Assembly (NCBI RefSeq): GCF_003966975.1
Contig: NZ_AP018437.1
Span: 558,001 to 622,000 of the forward strand
DNA: 64,000 nucleotides
Direction: 5' to 3'
From: Pelolinea submarina
GTDB taxonomy: Bacteria > Chloroflexota > Anaerolineae > Anaerolineales > Anaerolineaceae
Shown: positions 25,436 through 34,183 of the stretch, piece after piece
How positions within the stretch are numbered: position 1 is the stretch's first letter
Layout: every line of letters begins with the position of its first letter
Position numbers and translations under genes: made by a program
The notes under the pieces: generated by a model
What the model was told of the DNA's origin: nothing
What the model saw: only the letters and a program-made list of their open reading frames with translations
The model's database searches: none

Positions 25436-27996
25436 TACCCATTCGGCTGACACTGGAAAACTTCCTCTCCTATCGCGGCGAGGTTCAAATCGATTTTTCG
25501 CGCGTAAACGTGGCTTGTATTTCAGGGCCGAACGGCGCGGGCAAGTCCTCTATTTTCGACGCCATTACCTGGGTGCTGTTCGGCAGGGCGCGCCGCAACG
25601 AAGACGATGCGCTCATCAGCCTGGGTTTGGAGAGTTGTAAAGTAACCTTGGAAATGGATTACGAAAGCAACCGCTACCGCATCCAGCGCAGTCGCGAACG
25701 AGGCAAAAGCACCACGCTGGAATTGCAGGTGCGCAGCGAAGCCGAAGAATGGAAAGCCATGACTGAGTCCGGCGTGCGCGCCACCGAGGCGCGCATCCGC
25801 GAGATTTTGCATCTGGATTACGACACTTTTATTAACACTTCCTTTTTCCTGCAGGGCAAGGCCGATATGTTTGCCCAGCAGACGCCCGCTCACCGCAAAG
25901 AAATCCTGAGCAGTATCCTGGGATTGGAAATTTGGGAGGCTTACCGTGAAGAGGCATACCGCCGCCGGCGCGCCGGCGACACCGAACAGTACGCCCGCCA
26001 GAACCTGCTCAATGAAATTCTGGTCGAACTGGAAGGCGAGCAGGACTTAACTGAAAAATTGGAGCTGCTGGATAACAGCCTGAAGAAAACCGAAGCATTG
26101 CGCGGACAAAAAGAAACGCTGTGGAACCAGGCTCAAGCCCAACTGCGCCAATTGAAATCGGACCAGGAGAAATTGGATCTGGTGAACAAGCAGTTGGATG
26201 CCAACCGGGCGCGGGCTGCCTCCCAACGGGAACAGATCGGTGCGCGCGGGGCGGAATTGGCAGCCTTCGAAGACACTTTGAAGAATGAGACAGCCATCCG
26301 GCTGGCTTACCAGACCTGGCAGGACACACGCGCGGAAGTGGAGCGGTGGAATGCCCTGGCGGAACAGTATCACCAGCTGCAAAGCGAGCGCGGACAGGCC
26401 GCAGCTCAGATTCAAACTGAGGAAGCCCGCTTGCGCCAGGAGCTGGCCGGTTTGGAAATGGCGCAAAAGGAAGTGGATGAACTGCTGCCCAAAGTAGCGC
26501 CACTGCAGAAACAGGTGGAGAAAGACCAGATCCGCTTGAAAGAACTGGAAAAGACATTGGGCGAACTGCCGCGCATTGAAGATCAGATCGCGCAATTGCA
26601 GAAAGAAAGCACCGCTCTTGGCGCGGAAAATCTACATTTAAAAGAAAACATGGCCGAGTTGAAGGCCAACATTGAACAGCTGGAAGCCGCCAGCGGGACG
26701 CAGTGCCCGTTGTGTGGGCAGGAACTTTCGGACGCGCACCGGCGCGCCATCCTGGAACAGTTGAAAGCCGAGGGCAAAACCCTGGGCGACCAGTACCGTG
26801 AGAACAACCGCCTGATCAAAGACAACGACGCCCAACAGCACAAGCTTCAGGATCAATTAACTGAACTGCGCCGCGCGCAAAATGAGATGAGCGCGCTGCA
26901 GGGGCAGGCCGGCCGCAATGAACAGATGCTGGCCGGGTTCCAAAAGCAAGTGGAAAAATGGGAGCGTCAGGATCAGCCGCGTTCGACGGAGATTCAAGCT
27001 GCGTTGAAGGAAGAGGCCTTCTCAAAACCCCAGCGCGTGCAGCTGCAGCAGGCGGATGCCTCGCTTGAAAAATTGAGCTACCAGCCGGAAGAGCACGAGC
27101 GCCGCCGCCAGGCTGAGATGGATGCGCGCAGCGCTGAAGAAACTTTCCGCAACCTGGAAAAAGCACGCACCGCGGTGGAATCGCTGCGGCGTGAGATCGA
27201 AACACTCACCACAGCCGCTAATGCTTTGGACGAAGAGATCACGCACGGCCAACAGCAGCTGACAGAATTGGAAAGTAACATCAGCGGGCAGAAAGCGCAG
27301 CTGCCCGACGCTCAGGCGGTGGAAACCGAACTGGAAGACCTGCGTCACGAGGAAAACTCCCTGCGCCGGCAGGTAGGCGCTGCCCAGCAGATGGTATCTG
27401 TGCTGGACAAACAGCGTGAGCGCAAAGTCGAACTTACCCGCGAGATCGCCGAAATCCAGGGGCAGATCGCCCACCTGAAAACACTGGAAACAGCCTTCGG
27501 GCGCGACGGTATTCAGGCTTTGTTAATTGAACAGGCTTTACCGGAAATTGAATTGCAGGCCAACGACATCCTCGACCGCCTGACCAGCGGGCGCATGTCG
27601 GTGACCTTCATGACGGAGCGCGAGTATAAGGATAAGAAGCGCGACGATAAAAAGCAAACCCTGGATATCCTCATCAGCGATTCTTCCGGTCAGCGCGAAT
27701 ACGAGCTGTTCTCCGGCGGTGAGGCTTTCCGCATCAATTTCGCCATCCGGCTGGCCTTGTCGCGCGTGCTGGCCCAGCGTGCCGGAGCGCGCCTGCAAAC
27801 GCTGGTGATCGACGAAGGGTTTGGCAGCCAGGATGAAGAAGGCCGCCAGCGCTTAATCGAAGCCATTCACCTGGTCGGTGAGGATTTTGCTAAAATACTG
27901 GTAATCACCCATCTGGATGAGTTGAAGGACGCTTTTCCTTCCCGCATTGAAGTTCAAAAGACATCTGGAGGATCCATGGTTGAGGTTATTCCCTGA
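25432..27996 (+). CDS. sbcC: SMC-like ATPase SbcC (Rad50-like)
   Basis: The 854-residue ATPase partner of SbcD. The Walker A motif GPNGAGKSSIFDAITW is at about residue 31, long coiled coils run from about 170 to 690, and the zinc hook CPLCGQEL sits at about residue 424, the middle of the coil, where two molecules dimerise. The signature motif FSGGEAFRINFAI and Walker B LVIDEGFGSQDEEG lie near the C terminus. Its stop overlaps the next gene's ATG by one base. Confidence 0.95.
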   Translation: MIPIRLTLENFLSYRGEVQIDFSRVNVACISGPNGAGKSSIFDAITWVLFGRARRNEDDALISLGLESCKVTLEMDYESNRYRIQRSRERGKSTTLELQVRSEAEEWKAMTESGVRATEARIREILHLDYDTFINTSFFLQGKADMFAQQTPAHRKEILSSILGLEIWEAYREEAYRRRRAGDTEQYARQNLLNEILVELEGEQDLTEKLELLDNSLKKTEALRGQKETLWNQAQAQLRQLKSDQEKLDLVNKQLDANRARAASQREQIGARGAELAAFEDTLKNETAIRLAYQTWQDTRAEVERWNALAEQYHQLQSERGQAAAQIQTEEARLRQELAGLEMAQKEVDELLPKVAPLQKQVEKDQIRLKELEKTLGELPRIEDQIAQLQKESTALGAENLHLKENMAELKANIEQLEAASGTQCPLCGQELSDAHRRAILEQLKAEGKTLGDQYRENNRLIKDNDAQQHKLQDQLTELRRAQNEMSALQGQAGRNEQMLAGFQKQVEKWERQDQPRSTEIQAALKEEAFSKPQRVQLQQADASLEKLSYQPEEHERRRQAEMDARSAEETFRNLEKARTAVESLRREIETLTTAANALDEEITHGQQQLTELESNISGQKAQLPDAQAVETELEDLRHEENSLRRQVGAAQQMVSVLDKQRERKVELTREIAEIQGQIAHLKTLETAFGRDGIQALLIEQALPEIELQANDILDRLTSGRMSVTFMTEREYKDKKRDDKKQTLDILISDSSGQREYELFSGGEAFRINFAIRLALSRVLAQRAGARLQTLVIDEGFGSQDEEGRQRLIEAIHLVGEDFAKILVITHLDELKDAFPSRIEVQKTSGGSMVEVIP

Positions 27997-29105
27997 TGAA
28001 GGACATCAAGGTTAAAGTTGGGCTGCAGCAGCGCGTGCTGCCGAATTATCGCGTGCCTTTTTTTGACGCACTGGCGCAGGCCTGCCCGGCGGGATTGAGC
28101 GTGTTCGCGGGCCGACCGCGGTCCGAAGAAGCGCTGGACACCGGTGCAGTACCGCTGGCCGCGCAGTACTATCCGGCGCGCAACCTGCACATACTGAACG
28201 GCTTGGCCTATACCTGCTGGCAGGTTAACATCCGGAAATGGCTGGATGAATGGCAGCCGCAGGTGCTCATCATGGAAGCCAACCCGCGTTATCCCTTGTC
28301 GCGCACAGCCATCAACTGGATGCGCCGGCATGGCGGACGCTTGATTGGCTGGGGGCTGGGTTCGCCCCAACCGCAGGGAAGATTTGCCCATCTGCGTTTG
28401 AACCGGCGCAAACGCTTTATCAACCAATTCGACGCGCTGATTACCTACAGCCAGGCCGGCGCGCAGGAATACGCAAAGTTGGGTTTTCCCCAACAAGCGA
28501 TTTTTACCGCGCCCAATGCGGTGGCGCCCAAACCCACCCAGCCCGCGCCGCAGCGCCCTGATGCATATGCTCCCGGCGGTTCGGTGGTGTTGTTTGTGGG
28601 GCGCCTGCAGGCGCGCAAGAAAGTCGATCAGCTTATCCATGCCTGCGCGGCGCTGCCGCAGGACCAGCAGCCCGTTTTGTGGATCGTGGGGGACGGCCCG
28701 CTGCGCCGCGAATTGGAAGCACTGGCCGAGGAAATCTATCCGAAAGCCAAATTCTACGGCGCACAGCACGGCGGTGAACTGGAGCAGCTCTTTCAGGGTG
28801 CGGACCTGTTCGTGCTGCCCGGCACCGGCGGTTTGGCCGTGCAGCAGGCTATGGCGCACGCCCTGCCGGTCATCGTGGGCGTGGCCGACGGTACCCAATC
28901 GGATCTGGTACGTGAAAAGAACGGTTGGATGCTATCCGAAGGCAGCACTGAGGAATTGACTCGCAAGATCGCCGAAGCATTGAGTGATCTGCCCCGCCTG
29001 CGCACCATGGGGCTAAATTCTTACGATATTGTCAGCCGCGACGTGAATTTGGAAAATATGGTGGCGGTATTCGTGGAAGCGGTCAACCGCGTGTTGGAGG
29101 CTTGA
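27996..29105 (+). CDS. Glycosyltransferase (GT4-like)
   Basis: A 369-residue GT-B fold glycosyltransferase. The C-terminal half has the Glycos_transf_1 pattern: VVLFVGRLQARKKVDQLIHA, WIVGDGPLRRELE, and the segment LFVLPGTGGLAVQQAMAHALPVIV, which replaces the usual E-x7-E donor loop. The first base of its ATG is the last base of the sbcC stop. The donor and acceptor are unknown. With the next gene it may add sugars to an exopolysaccharide or lipid (inference). Confidence 0.85.
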   Translation: MKDIKVKVGLQQRVLPNYRVPFFDALAQACPAGLSVFAGRPRSEEALDTGAVPLAAQYYPARNLHILNGLAYTCWQVNIRKWLDEWQPQVLIMEANPRYPLSRTAINWMRRHGGRLIGWGLGSPQPQGRFAHLRLNRRKRFINQFDALITYSQAGAQEYAKLGFPQQAIFTAPNAVAPKPTQPAPQRPDAYAPGGSVVLFVGRLQARKKVDQLIHACAALPQDQQPVLWIVGDGPLRRELEALAEEIYPKAKFYGAQHGGELEQLFQGADLFVLPGTGGLAVQQAMAHALPVIVGVADGTQSDLVREKNGWMLSEGSTEELTRKIAEALSDLPRLRTMGLNSYDIVSRDVNLENMVAVFVEAVNRVLEA

Positions 29106-30310
29106 TGCATATCCTTTTGGTTGCCGATGGGCGCAGTCCCATCACCCGCAATTGGCTGCGCATGCTCTCCGGGCTGGATCTCACCGTCTCGCTGGTCTCC
29201 ACCTATCCCTACGAACCCATTCCCGGCATTGAGCATCAATATACGCTGCCGGTGGCTTTTTCCGGCATGTCCGGCAGCCAGGTAGCGCGCTCCGCTTCTC
29301 AACGCCAGGCGCGTGTACGTGGAATGGTGGCGCGCCTGCGCCCCATGCTGCTGAAGTTGCGTGCGCTGGCAGCCCCCTTGCTGCTCCCGCGCCAACAAAA
29401 AGAATTCTTACGTATCCTGGACGAGGTTCAACCCGATCTGGTGCACGCGCTACGCGTGCCCTTCGAGGGCATGCTGGCGGTAGTTACGCCAGCCGAGATT
29501 CCCTTAATTGTTTCCATTTGGGGCAATGACCTGACTTTCCACGCGCGCACTTCCATCCTGATGAAGCGCCAAACGCGCCGCACGTTGGCGCGCGCGGATG
29601 GCTTGCTGGCGGATGCCTCCCGCGACGTGCGTCTGGCGTTGCAGTGGGGTTTGCGGGCCGACGCGCCCACGGCCGTGCTGCCCGGCAACGGCGGGCTGGA
29701 TTTGGATGAGATCAACCGCACGCTCAGCCTGTCGGTCGCGCACGATTATGCCTTGCCCGAAGGCCGCCCGCTGGTGGTCAACCCGCGCGGTTTCCGCCCC
29801 GGCAGTGTGCATCAGGATGTGTTCTTTGCCAGTATTCCGCTGATATTAAAGGAATTTCCACAAGCTTATTTCGTGTGCACGGCCATGCAGGGCCAGCCCC
29901 AGGCGCTTAAATGGGTCGAGCAGTATCACTTACAGGATCATGTCCTGCTGCTGCCTTACCTGGGCCAACAGCAGCTCTGGCAGCTCTTCTCGCGATCGCA
30001 GGTGTACGTATCGCTATCCAGCCACGACGGCACACCCAACACCTTCCTGGAAGCGCTGGCATGCGGCTGCTTCCCGGTGGTGGGGAATATCGAATCGCTG
30101 CGCGAATGGCTGGAGCCGGAGCGCACCGGTTTACTGGTGAATCCGCGCGATCCGCAGGCGGCTGCGCAAGCGGTGCTGCGCGCGCTGCGCCACCCCGAGC
30201 TGCGCGAACGCGCCCGCCAGGGCAACATCCGCGTGCTGAAGCAGCGCGCTGAAATCAAGGGTGTGCGCAAAGCAGCGCAAATTTTCTACGAAAAATTCAG
30301 CGGTAAATAG
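29105..30310 (+). CDS. Glycosyltransferase (GT4-like)
   Basis: A second GT-B enzyme, 401 residues, starting at the ATG that shares one base with the previous stop; GGAGG lies eight bases upstream. The N-terminal half has the acceptor-side fold (LVADGRSPITRNWLRML), and the C-terminal half has YVSLSSHDGTPNTFLEALACGCFPVV, the donor-nucleotide site with the E-x7-E spacing. It is not a close copy of its neighbour. It ends six bases from a convergent HAD gene. Confidence 0.85.
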   Translation: MHILLVADGRSPITRNWLRMLSGLDLTVSLVSTYPYEPIPGIEHQYTLPVAFSGMSGSQVARSASQRQARVRGMVARLRPMLLKLRALAAPLLLPRQQKEFLRILDEVQPDLVHALRVPFEGMLAVVTPAEIPLIVSIWGNDLTFHARTSILMKRQTRRTLARADGLLADASRDVRLALQWGLRADAPTAVLPGNGGLDLDEINRTLSLSVAHDYALPEGRPLVVNPRGFRPGSVHQDVFFASIPLILKEFPQAYFVCTAMQGQPQALKWVEQYHLQDHVLLLPYLGQQQLWQLFSRSQVYVSLSSHDGTPNTFLEALACGCFPVVGNIESLREWLEPERTGLLVNPRDPQAAAQAVLRALRHPELRERARQGNIRVLKQRAEIKGVRKAAQIFYEKFSGK

Positions 30311-30316
30311 TCAGGT

Positions 30317-30919
30317 TTATTTTTCAGCCAGGAGCGCGTTCAGGTCGGCGATGGCTTGTTCCGGGTTTTGGAACACGATGCCGCGCATGCCAATGCTCTG
30401 CGCGCCTTGAACATTGCCTTCACGGTCGTCGATGAATACCGCTTCCTCCGCACGGCAGCCGGCTTGATCCAGCGCGTATTGATACATGCGCGGGTCGGGC
30501 TTGAGCAGCTTGACATCGCAGGAAGCAATCACGTGGTCAAAAGTGCCCTCGATGTTCCAGACCGTGCGCAGGAATTCATGCAGGTGCGAAGGGAAGTTGG
30601 TCAGCAGCACGGTGGGGTAGCGCTTATGATAATCGCGAATGGCGGCCAGCATCTGCGGATGTACGTAAAAATCATCGCGCACGAATTTCTCCACGATGGG
30701 CATTTTGCTGAGCGGCTGCCCCAGGTATTCCAGCATCCAGGTGTAGTAACATGGATCGTCGATCTCGCCTAAATCCCAACGGTTGTTGGTTTCGCTGCGG
30801 ATGGCGTCGTAAACCGCTTGTTCGGGCACGTCCAACCTTTCGGCCAGCAGAGATTCAAAGGTGCCCTTGACCGTGTGCAGCAGCACACCGGCCAGGTCCC
30901 AGACCAATAATTTAATCAT
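30317..30919 (-). CDS. HAD family phosphatase (copy C, DxA variant)
   Basis: A 200-residue HAD hydrolase of the small-cap YihX-like type. Motif I is WDLAGVLL, with the usual second aspartate replaced by Ala; motif II is LLTNFP; motif III/IV is VFIDDREGNV. YihX-type enzymes with Gly at this position are still active, so loss of activity should not be assumed. The start at 30919 is chosen because it overlaps the upstream histidine phosphatase stop by eight bases and gives MIKLLVWD; the longer frame to 31060 is a shadow of that gene. Substrate unknown. Confidence 0.82.
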   Translation of the reverse strand: MIKLLVWDLAGVLLHTVKGTFESLLAERLDVPEQAVYDAIRSETNNRWDLGEIDDPCYYTWMLEYLGQPLSKMPIVEKFVRDDFYVHPQMLAAIRDYHKRYPTVLLTNFPSHLHEFLRTVWNIEGTFDHVIASCDVKLLKPDPRMYQYALDQAGCRAEEAVFIDDREGNVQGAQSIGMRGIVFQNPEQAIADLNALLAEK

Positions 30920-31550
30920 GGGCCGGATACCATTCCTGTAAATGTGCGTGGTTATCCATTTCCACCAGAAGAGGGTTGCCGCCTTCATCCACTTCGATGG
31001 TGGTGATGCTGCAGGGGTGGATGGAGTAGAAGGGCAGCAGGCTGTCGCGCGGTGGGCCAAAGCATTCCACCAGAATGACGTCCAGCACGCCCGAATGGGC
31101 TACGATAATGCTGTCCTCCCCGCGCGTTTCGTCCAGAATGTTGTGCCATTCCTGCACGACGCGTTTTTGGAAACCGCGCTTGGAATCGCCGCTAAGAAAG
31201 CGGATCAAGTTCAAGCGGTGATGTTCGTACAGGTAAACAATCTTTGGTTTATGCGCGTCGAGGTCGTCTTCGATGGTCCGGCCTTCCATCCAGCCGAAAT
31301 TAATTTCGGTCAATCCGGGCCGCGGGCTGGGAGTGAGGTGGACCTTTTCCCCGATAGCCTGCGCGGTTTGCATGGCCCGCGACAGCGGGCTGGAGAACAG
31401 GTGAACCGCGCGGATATCGCGCATGGCTTCGGCGGTACGTTGCGCTTGCCGCAAGCCGTTATCGTTCAACGGGATATCGGTAATACCGTGCAGCCGTTGT
31501 TGGTCCACCCAGGCGGTGGTGCCGTGTCGAACCAGGTAATAAGTGGTCAA
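30912..31550 (-). CDS. Histidine phosphatase family protein (copy B)
   Basis: A 212-residue phosphoglycerate-mutase-like phosphatase. The catalytic RHG motif is in YLVRHGTTAW, the acid residue is probably in LTEINFGWMEG, and the second histidine is in IIVAHSGVLDVI. The start is TTG at 31550, seven bases after GAGGG. About the same size as the copy at 32819, and likewise followed by HAD genes on the same strand. The substrate (sugar phosphate, phosphoglycerate or a cobalamin precursor) cannot be assigned. Confidence 0.85.
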   Translation of the reverse strand: MTTYYLVRHGTTAWVDQQRLHGITDIPLNDNGLRQAQRTAEAMRDIRAVHLFSSPLSRAMQTAQAIGEKVHLTPSPRPGLTEINFGWMEGRTIEDDLDAHKPKIVYLYEHHRLNLIRFLSGDSKRGFQKRVVQEWHNILDETRGEDSIIVAHSGVLDVILVECFGPPRDSLLPFYSIHPCSITTIEVDEGGNPLLVEMDNHAHLQEWYPAHD

Positions 31551-31593
31551 TGCGTATCCCTCGTTTATCGAAAATGCTAATGGGTTGATTCTA

Positions 31594-32202
31594 CTATTTT
31601 TCTGGGGCGATGATTTCCTTTATCTTGCGGTTCATTTCCGCCCGTCCGGTATATTGAAAGGCATGCATTCCCAGCGCTTGCGCGCCGGTGATATTGACCT
31701 GGCGGTCATCAATAAAGATAGTTTCCTGCGGGGCTGTCCCCAGCTGCTGCAGTGCATATCGGTAAATGGCCGGGTCGGGCTTGATCATGCGCACTTCACA
31801 GGAAATGATGATCTCATCAAAGGCTCCATCCATACGCCAGGGGCCGGACAACATGGGCCGCAGCGCGTCTGAGTAATTGGATAGCAAAGCTGTTTTAAAT
31901 TGTTTATGGTAGGCGCAAATATCGGTGACCAGTTCCCGGTCGATGTAGAAATCCTCATAGAAGAATTTATCTAGCTCCACCTTATTGGATCGCGGCAATC
32001 CCAATTCATCAAGCATGTGATCCCAGGCATCCTCCTGGGTAAATTCACCGAGGTCGACACGGTTCATGAAGGTTTCATCAAAGCCTGTGGGCAGCTGCTC
32101 AACCGGTATGTTCAGGCGTTTGGCAATGCAGGCGAGGATGCTGCTCTGTGTATTGAGCAGGATGACCCCTTCCATGTCCCAAATGATGGCGCGGATGCTC
32201 AT
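31594..32202 (-). CDS. HAD family phosphatase (copy B, DxE variant)
   Basis: A 202-residue HAD hydrolase with motif I IIWDMEGVIL (second Asp replaced by Glu), motif II LLSNYSDALRP, and motif III/IV IFIDDRQVNITGAQALGMHAF. It is clearly paralogous to the gene directly upstream (32199-32822), sharing AIIWD at the N terminus, AYHxxxxTALLSNYSD, WRMDGAFD and MIKPDP. Its ATG overlaps that gene's stop by four bases. The next gene follows after 43 bases. Confidence 0.85.
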   Translation of the reverse strand: MSIRAIIWDMEGVILLNTQSSILACIAKRLNIPVEQLPTGFDETFMNRVDLGEFTQEDAWDHMLDELGLPRSNKVELDKFFYEDFYIDRELVTDICAYHKQFKTALLSNYSDALRPMLSGPWRMDGAFDEIIISCEVRMIKPDPAIYRYALQQLGTAPQETIFIDDRQVNITGAQALGMHAFQYTGRAEMNRKIKEIIAPEK

Positions 32203-32822
32203 GCGGGTGAGCTTTCCTTGGATTGGGCCACGATGGCTTCGATGCGGCGGTTCATGTCCTCCCGCCCGGTGAACAGGATGGCATGCATGCCCAGTGCCCG
32301 CGCGCCTTCCACATTGACGGCCTTGTCATCGATGAAAATGGCTTCCGCGGGGGCGCAGCCCAACTTTTCCAGGGTGTAATAGAAGATATCGGGATCGGGT
32401 TTGATCATGCGCACTTCCCAGGAGATCACGATTTGATCGAACGCGCCATCCATACGCCAATAACTGGCCAGCATTTTACGCAGCAGATCCGAATAATTGG
32501 AGAGCAGCGCGGTGCGGTAGCGCTGATGATAGGCGCGTACGTCGGACAGCATTCCGGCATCGATGAAAAAATCCTGATAAAAGCAATCCAACAAGTCGGT
32601 TTTCTTTTCGCGCGGCAAGCCCAAGCTATCCACCACGTGATTCAAGAAATCATCGTGCGTAAATTCGCCTTTGTCCACGCGGTCGTTGAAATCGCTGTAG
32701 AAAGCTTCCCGCGATTTATCTATCGGAACATTCAACTTATGAGCGATGGTAGTGGGTGCATCCTCATCAGGTGATTGCAGCAGCACTCCTTCCAGGTCCC
32801 AAATGATAGCGCGAATACTCAT
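32199..32822 (-). CDS. HAD family phosphatase (copy A, DxE variant)
   Basis: A 207-residue HAD hydrolase, paralogue of the gene at 31594. Motif I is IIWDLEGVLL with Glu at the second acidic position, motif II LLSNYSD, lysine motif MIKPDPDIF, and motif IV IFIDDKAVNVEGA. It overlaps the histidine phosphatase upstream and the HAD gene downstream by four bases each (ATGA), so the three are translationally coupled. Confidence 0.85.
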   Translation of the reverse strand: MSIRAIIWDLEGVLLQSPDEDAPTTIAHKLNVPIDKSREAFYSDFNDRVDKGEFTHDDFLNHVVDSLGLPREKKTDLLDCFYQDFFIDAGMLSDVRAYHQRYRTALLSNYSDLLRKMLASYWRMDGAFDQIVISWEVRMIKPDPDIFYYTLEKLGCAPAEAIFIDDKAVNVEGARALGMHAILFTGREDMNRRIEAIVAQSKESSPA

Positions 32823-33460
32823 GGATGGATTTTTCCGTTGAGGTGCGCGACACCATTGGGTTGGATCATCTGGCTGGGGCCGTCCGAGCTAATCTCGATG
32901 ATGTTGATGCTGCAGGCGTCCAGATTGAAGCGCGTGTCGGAAAGGCTGCCGCCCAGTTCGTAGAACAAGATGTTGCGCAGCACACCGGCGTGGGCTACCA
33001 CAATGAGCGGCCGGCCGTCGGCTTGGGCGCGGATTTCCAGCCAGGTTTTACGCACGCGCTGAGTGAATAGACTGCCTTTTTCGCCACTAAAGATATTGAT
33101 CAGGCGGCGCATGTTGAAGTACATCTTCAGCAGGAATTTTTTATCCCTGAGCATGCCCCAATAATTGCGCTTGCCTTCCATGATTCCGAAATTTGTTTCC
33201 ATCAACCCGTCCATGTACTCGGGTTCCAGGCCGGTGGCTTGGCTGATGGGCGCGGCGGTCTGGCGCGCGCGCAGCAAGGGCGAACAGAACAAGTGGGCGG
33301 CTTTGACACCCTGCATGGCCTTGCCGGTCAATTCAGCCTGTTCCAGGCCGAAAGCGCTCAGCGGCCGGTCGGATTGTCCAGCGATCTTGCCCTGTTCGAT
33401 CCAATCGGTAATGCCGTGGCGGATTAAATAAACTGTGGTGGTTGTGTTGTTTTTTGTCAT
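32819..33460 (-). CDS. Histidine phosphatase family protein (copy A)
   Basis: A 213-residue phosphatase with RHG in VYLIRHGITDW, LMETNFGIMEG around the acid residue, and the second histidine in LIVVAHAGVLRNILF. It is the first gene of the five-gene minus-strand phosphatase cluster. The region between it and the divergent MarR gene (33461-33649) holds the MarR promoter and operator; no clear promoter was identified on this strand. Confidence 0.85.
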   Translation of the reverse strand: MTKNNTTTTVYLIRHGITDWIEQGKIAGQSDRPLSAFGLEQAELTGKAMQGVKAAHLFCSPLLRARQTAAPISQATGLEPEYMDGLMETNFGIMEGKRNYWGMLRDKKFLLKMYFNMRRLINIFSGEKGSLFTQRVRKTWLEIRAQADGRPLIVVAHAGVLRNILFYELGGSLSDTRFNLDACSINIIEISSDGPSQMIQPNGVAHLNGKIHP

Positions 33461-33578
33461 GAGTTGTGTTTTCTATCTGAAAATTCCAATTCCCGGGAGA
33501 TGAACCCCCGAATTATACATTCTCTTTAAATTTGTGGGACGATCGCGCCGGATCAATGTTAAAAATATTTATAAATTG

Positions 33579-33606
33579 TTTACAATCCCTCCCTTTTATG
33601 TATAAA
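33579..33606 (+). promoter_or_regulatory. Promoter of the MarR gene
   Basis: TTTACA (33579-33584) and TATAAA (33601-33606) are 16 bases apart. The predicted start, about 33613, is just upstream of an operator-like palindrome. Confidence 0.6.
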
Positions 33607-33621
33607 CAGACAGTGGTATTA

Positions 33622-33635
33622 ATTAACCAGTTAAT
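33622..33635. promoter_or_regulatory. Operator-like palindrome (probable MarR site)
   Basis: ATTAAC-CA-GTTAAT, perfect arms, lying between the predicted transcript start and the ribosome binding site AGGTGA of the MarR gene. Position and AT-rich symmetry fit an autoregulatory operator. No equally good copy is visible before the ABC genes at 34184. Confidence 0.55.
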
Positions 33636-33649
33636 AATAAACAGGTGAA

Positions 33650-34084
33650 ATGATTATACAAACGAAGAAAGAGAAAATTGGGCATCTGCTCATGCATGTC
33701 TGCCGCGAACGTGGAAAAACGGCCGACCAGTTTATGACGCAAAGCAAGATATTCCGCGGTCAGGGCATGATGTTGATGTTCCTGTCCGAACACGAAGGCT
33801 TGACCCATTCGGAGATTGCAGAGAGATTGAATATCTCTCCGGCTGCTGCCACCAAAGTCATCAAACGCCTGGAAGAAGAAGGCTACATAAAGCGGCAGTC
33901 GGATGACAAAGACGAACGCCTCTCGCGCGTTTTTATGCAAGAAGGCGGGCGTGCGGTTATCAGCGGTATTCAGAGTTCGTTTAAAAAACTTGATGAACAG
34001 ACCTTCCACAACTTCGGTGATGAAGACCTGGACCGTTTGGAAGATTATCTTCATCACATCCTGACGAACCTCAAAGCTGGTTGA
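33650..34084 (+). CDS. MarR family transcriptional regulator
   Basis: A 144-residue winged-helix regulator. The recognition region reads LTHSEIAERLNISPAAATKVIKRLEEEGYIKRQSD, with the wing DDKDERLSRVFM after it, the standard MarR layout. AGGTGA precedes the ATG. It sits 99 bases before a two-gene ABC exporter on the same strand, so it very probably represses itself and that exporter, released by a ligand such as a drug or aromatic compound (inference). Confidence 0.92.
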   Translation: MIIQTKKEKIGHLLMHVCRERGKTADQFMTQSKIFRGQGMMLMFLSEHEGLTHSEIAERLNISPAAATKVIKRLEEEGYIKRQSDDKDERLSRVFMQEGGRAVISGIQSSFKKLDEQTFHNFGDEDLDRLEDYLHHILTNLKAG

Positions 34085-34183
34085 ATCCGTATTAAATCCA
34101 AGTTGATGAAATGTGTGTTAATCCTTTAATTGATTTTGTTATGGAAAAGCGGACTAGATTAATAAAATATTTCGGAGGAAAGC

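Noticed and set aside
30920..31060. N-terminal extension of the third HAD protein
   Set aside because: It is a shadow of the upstream histidine phosphatase; the HAD fold starts at MIKLLVWD.
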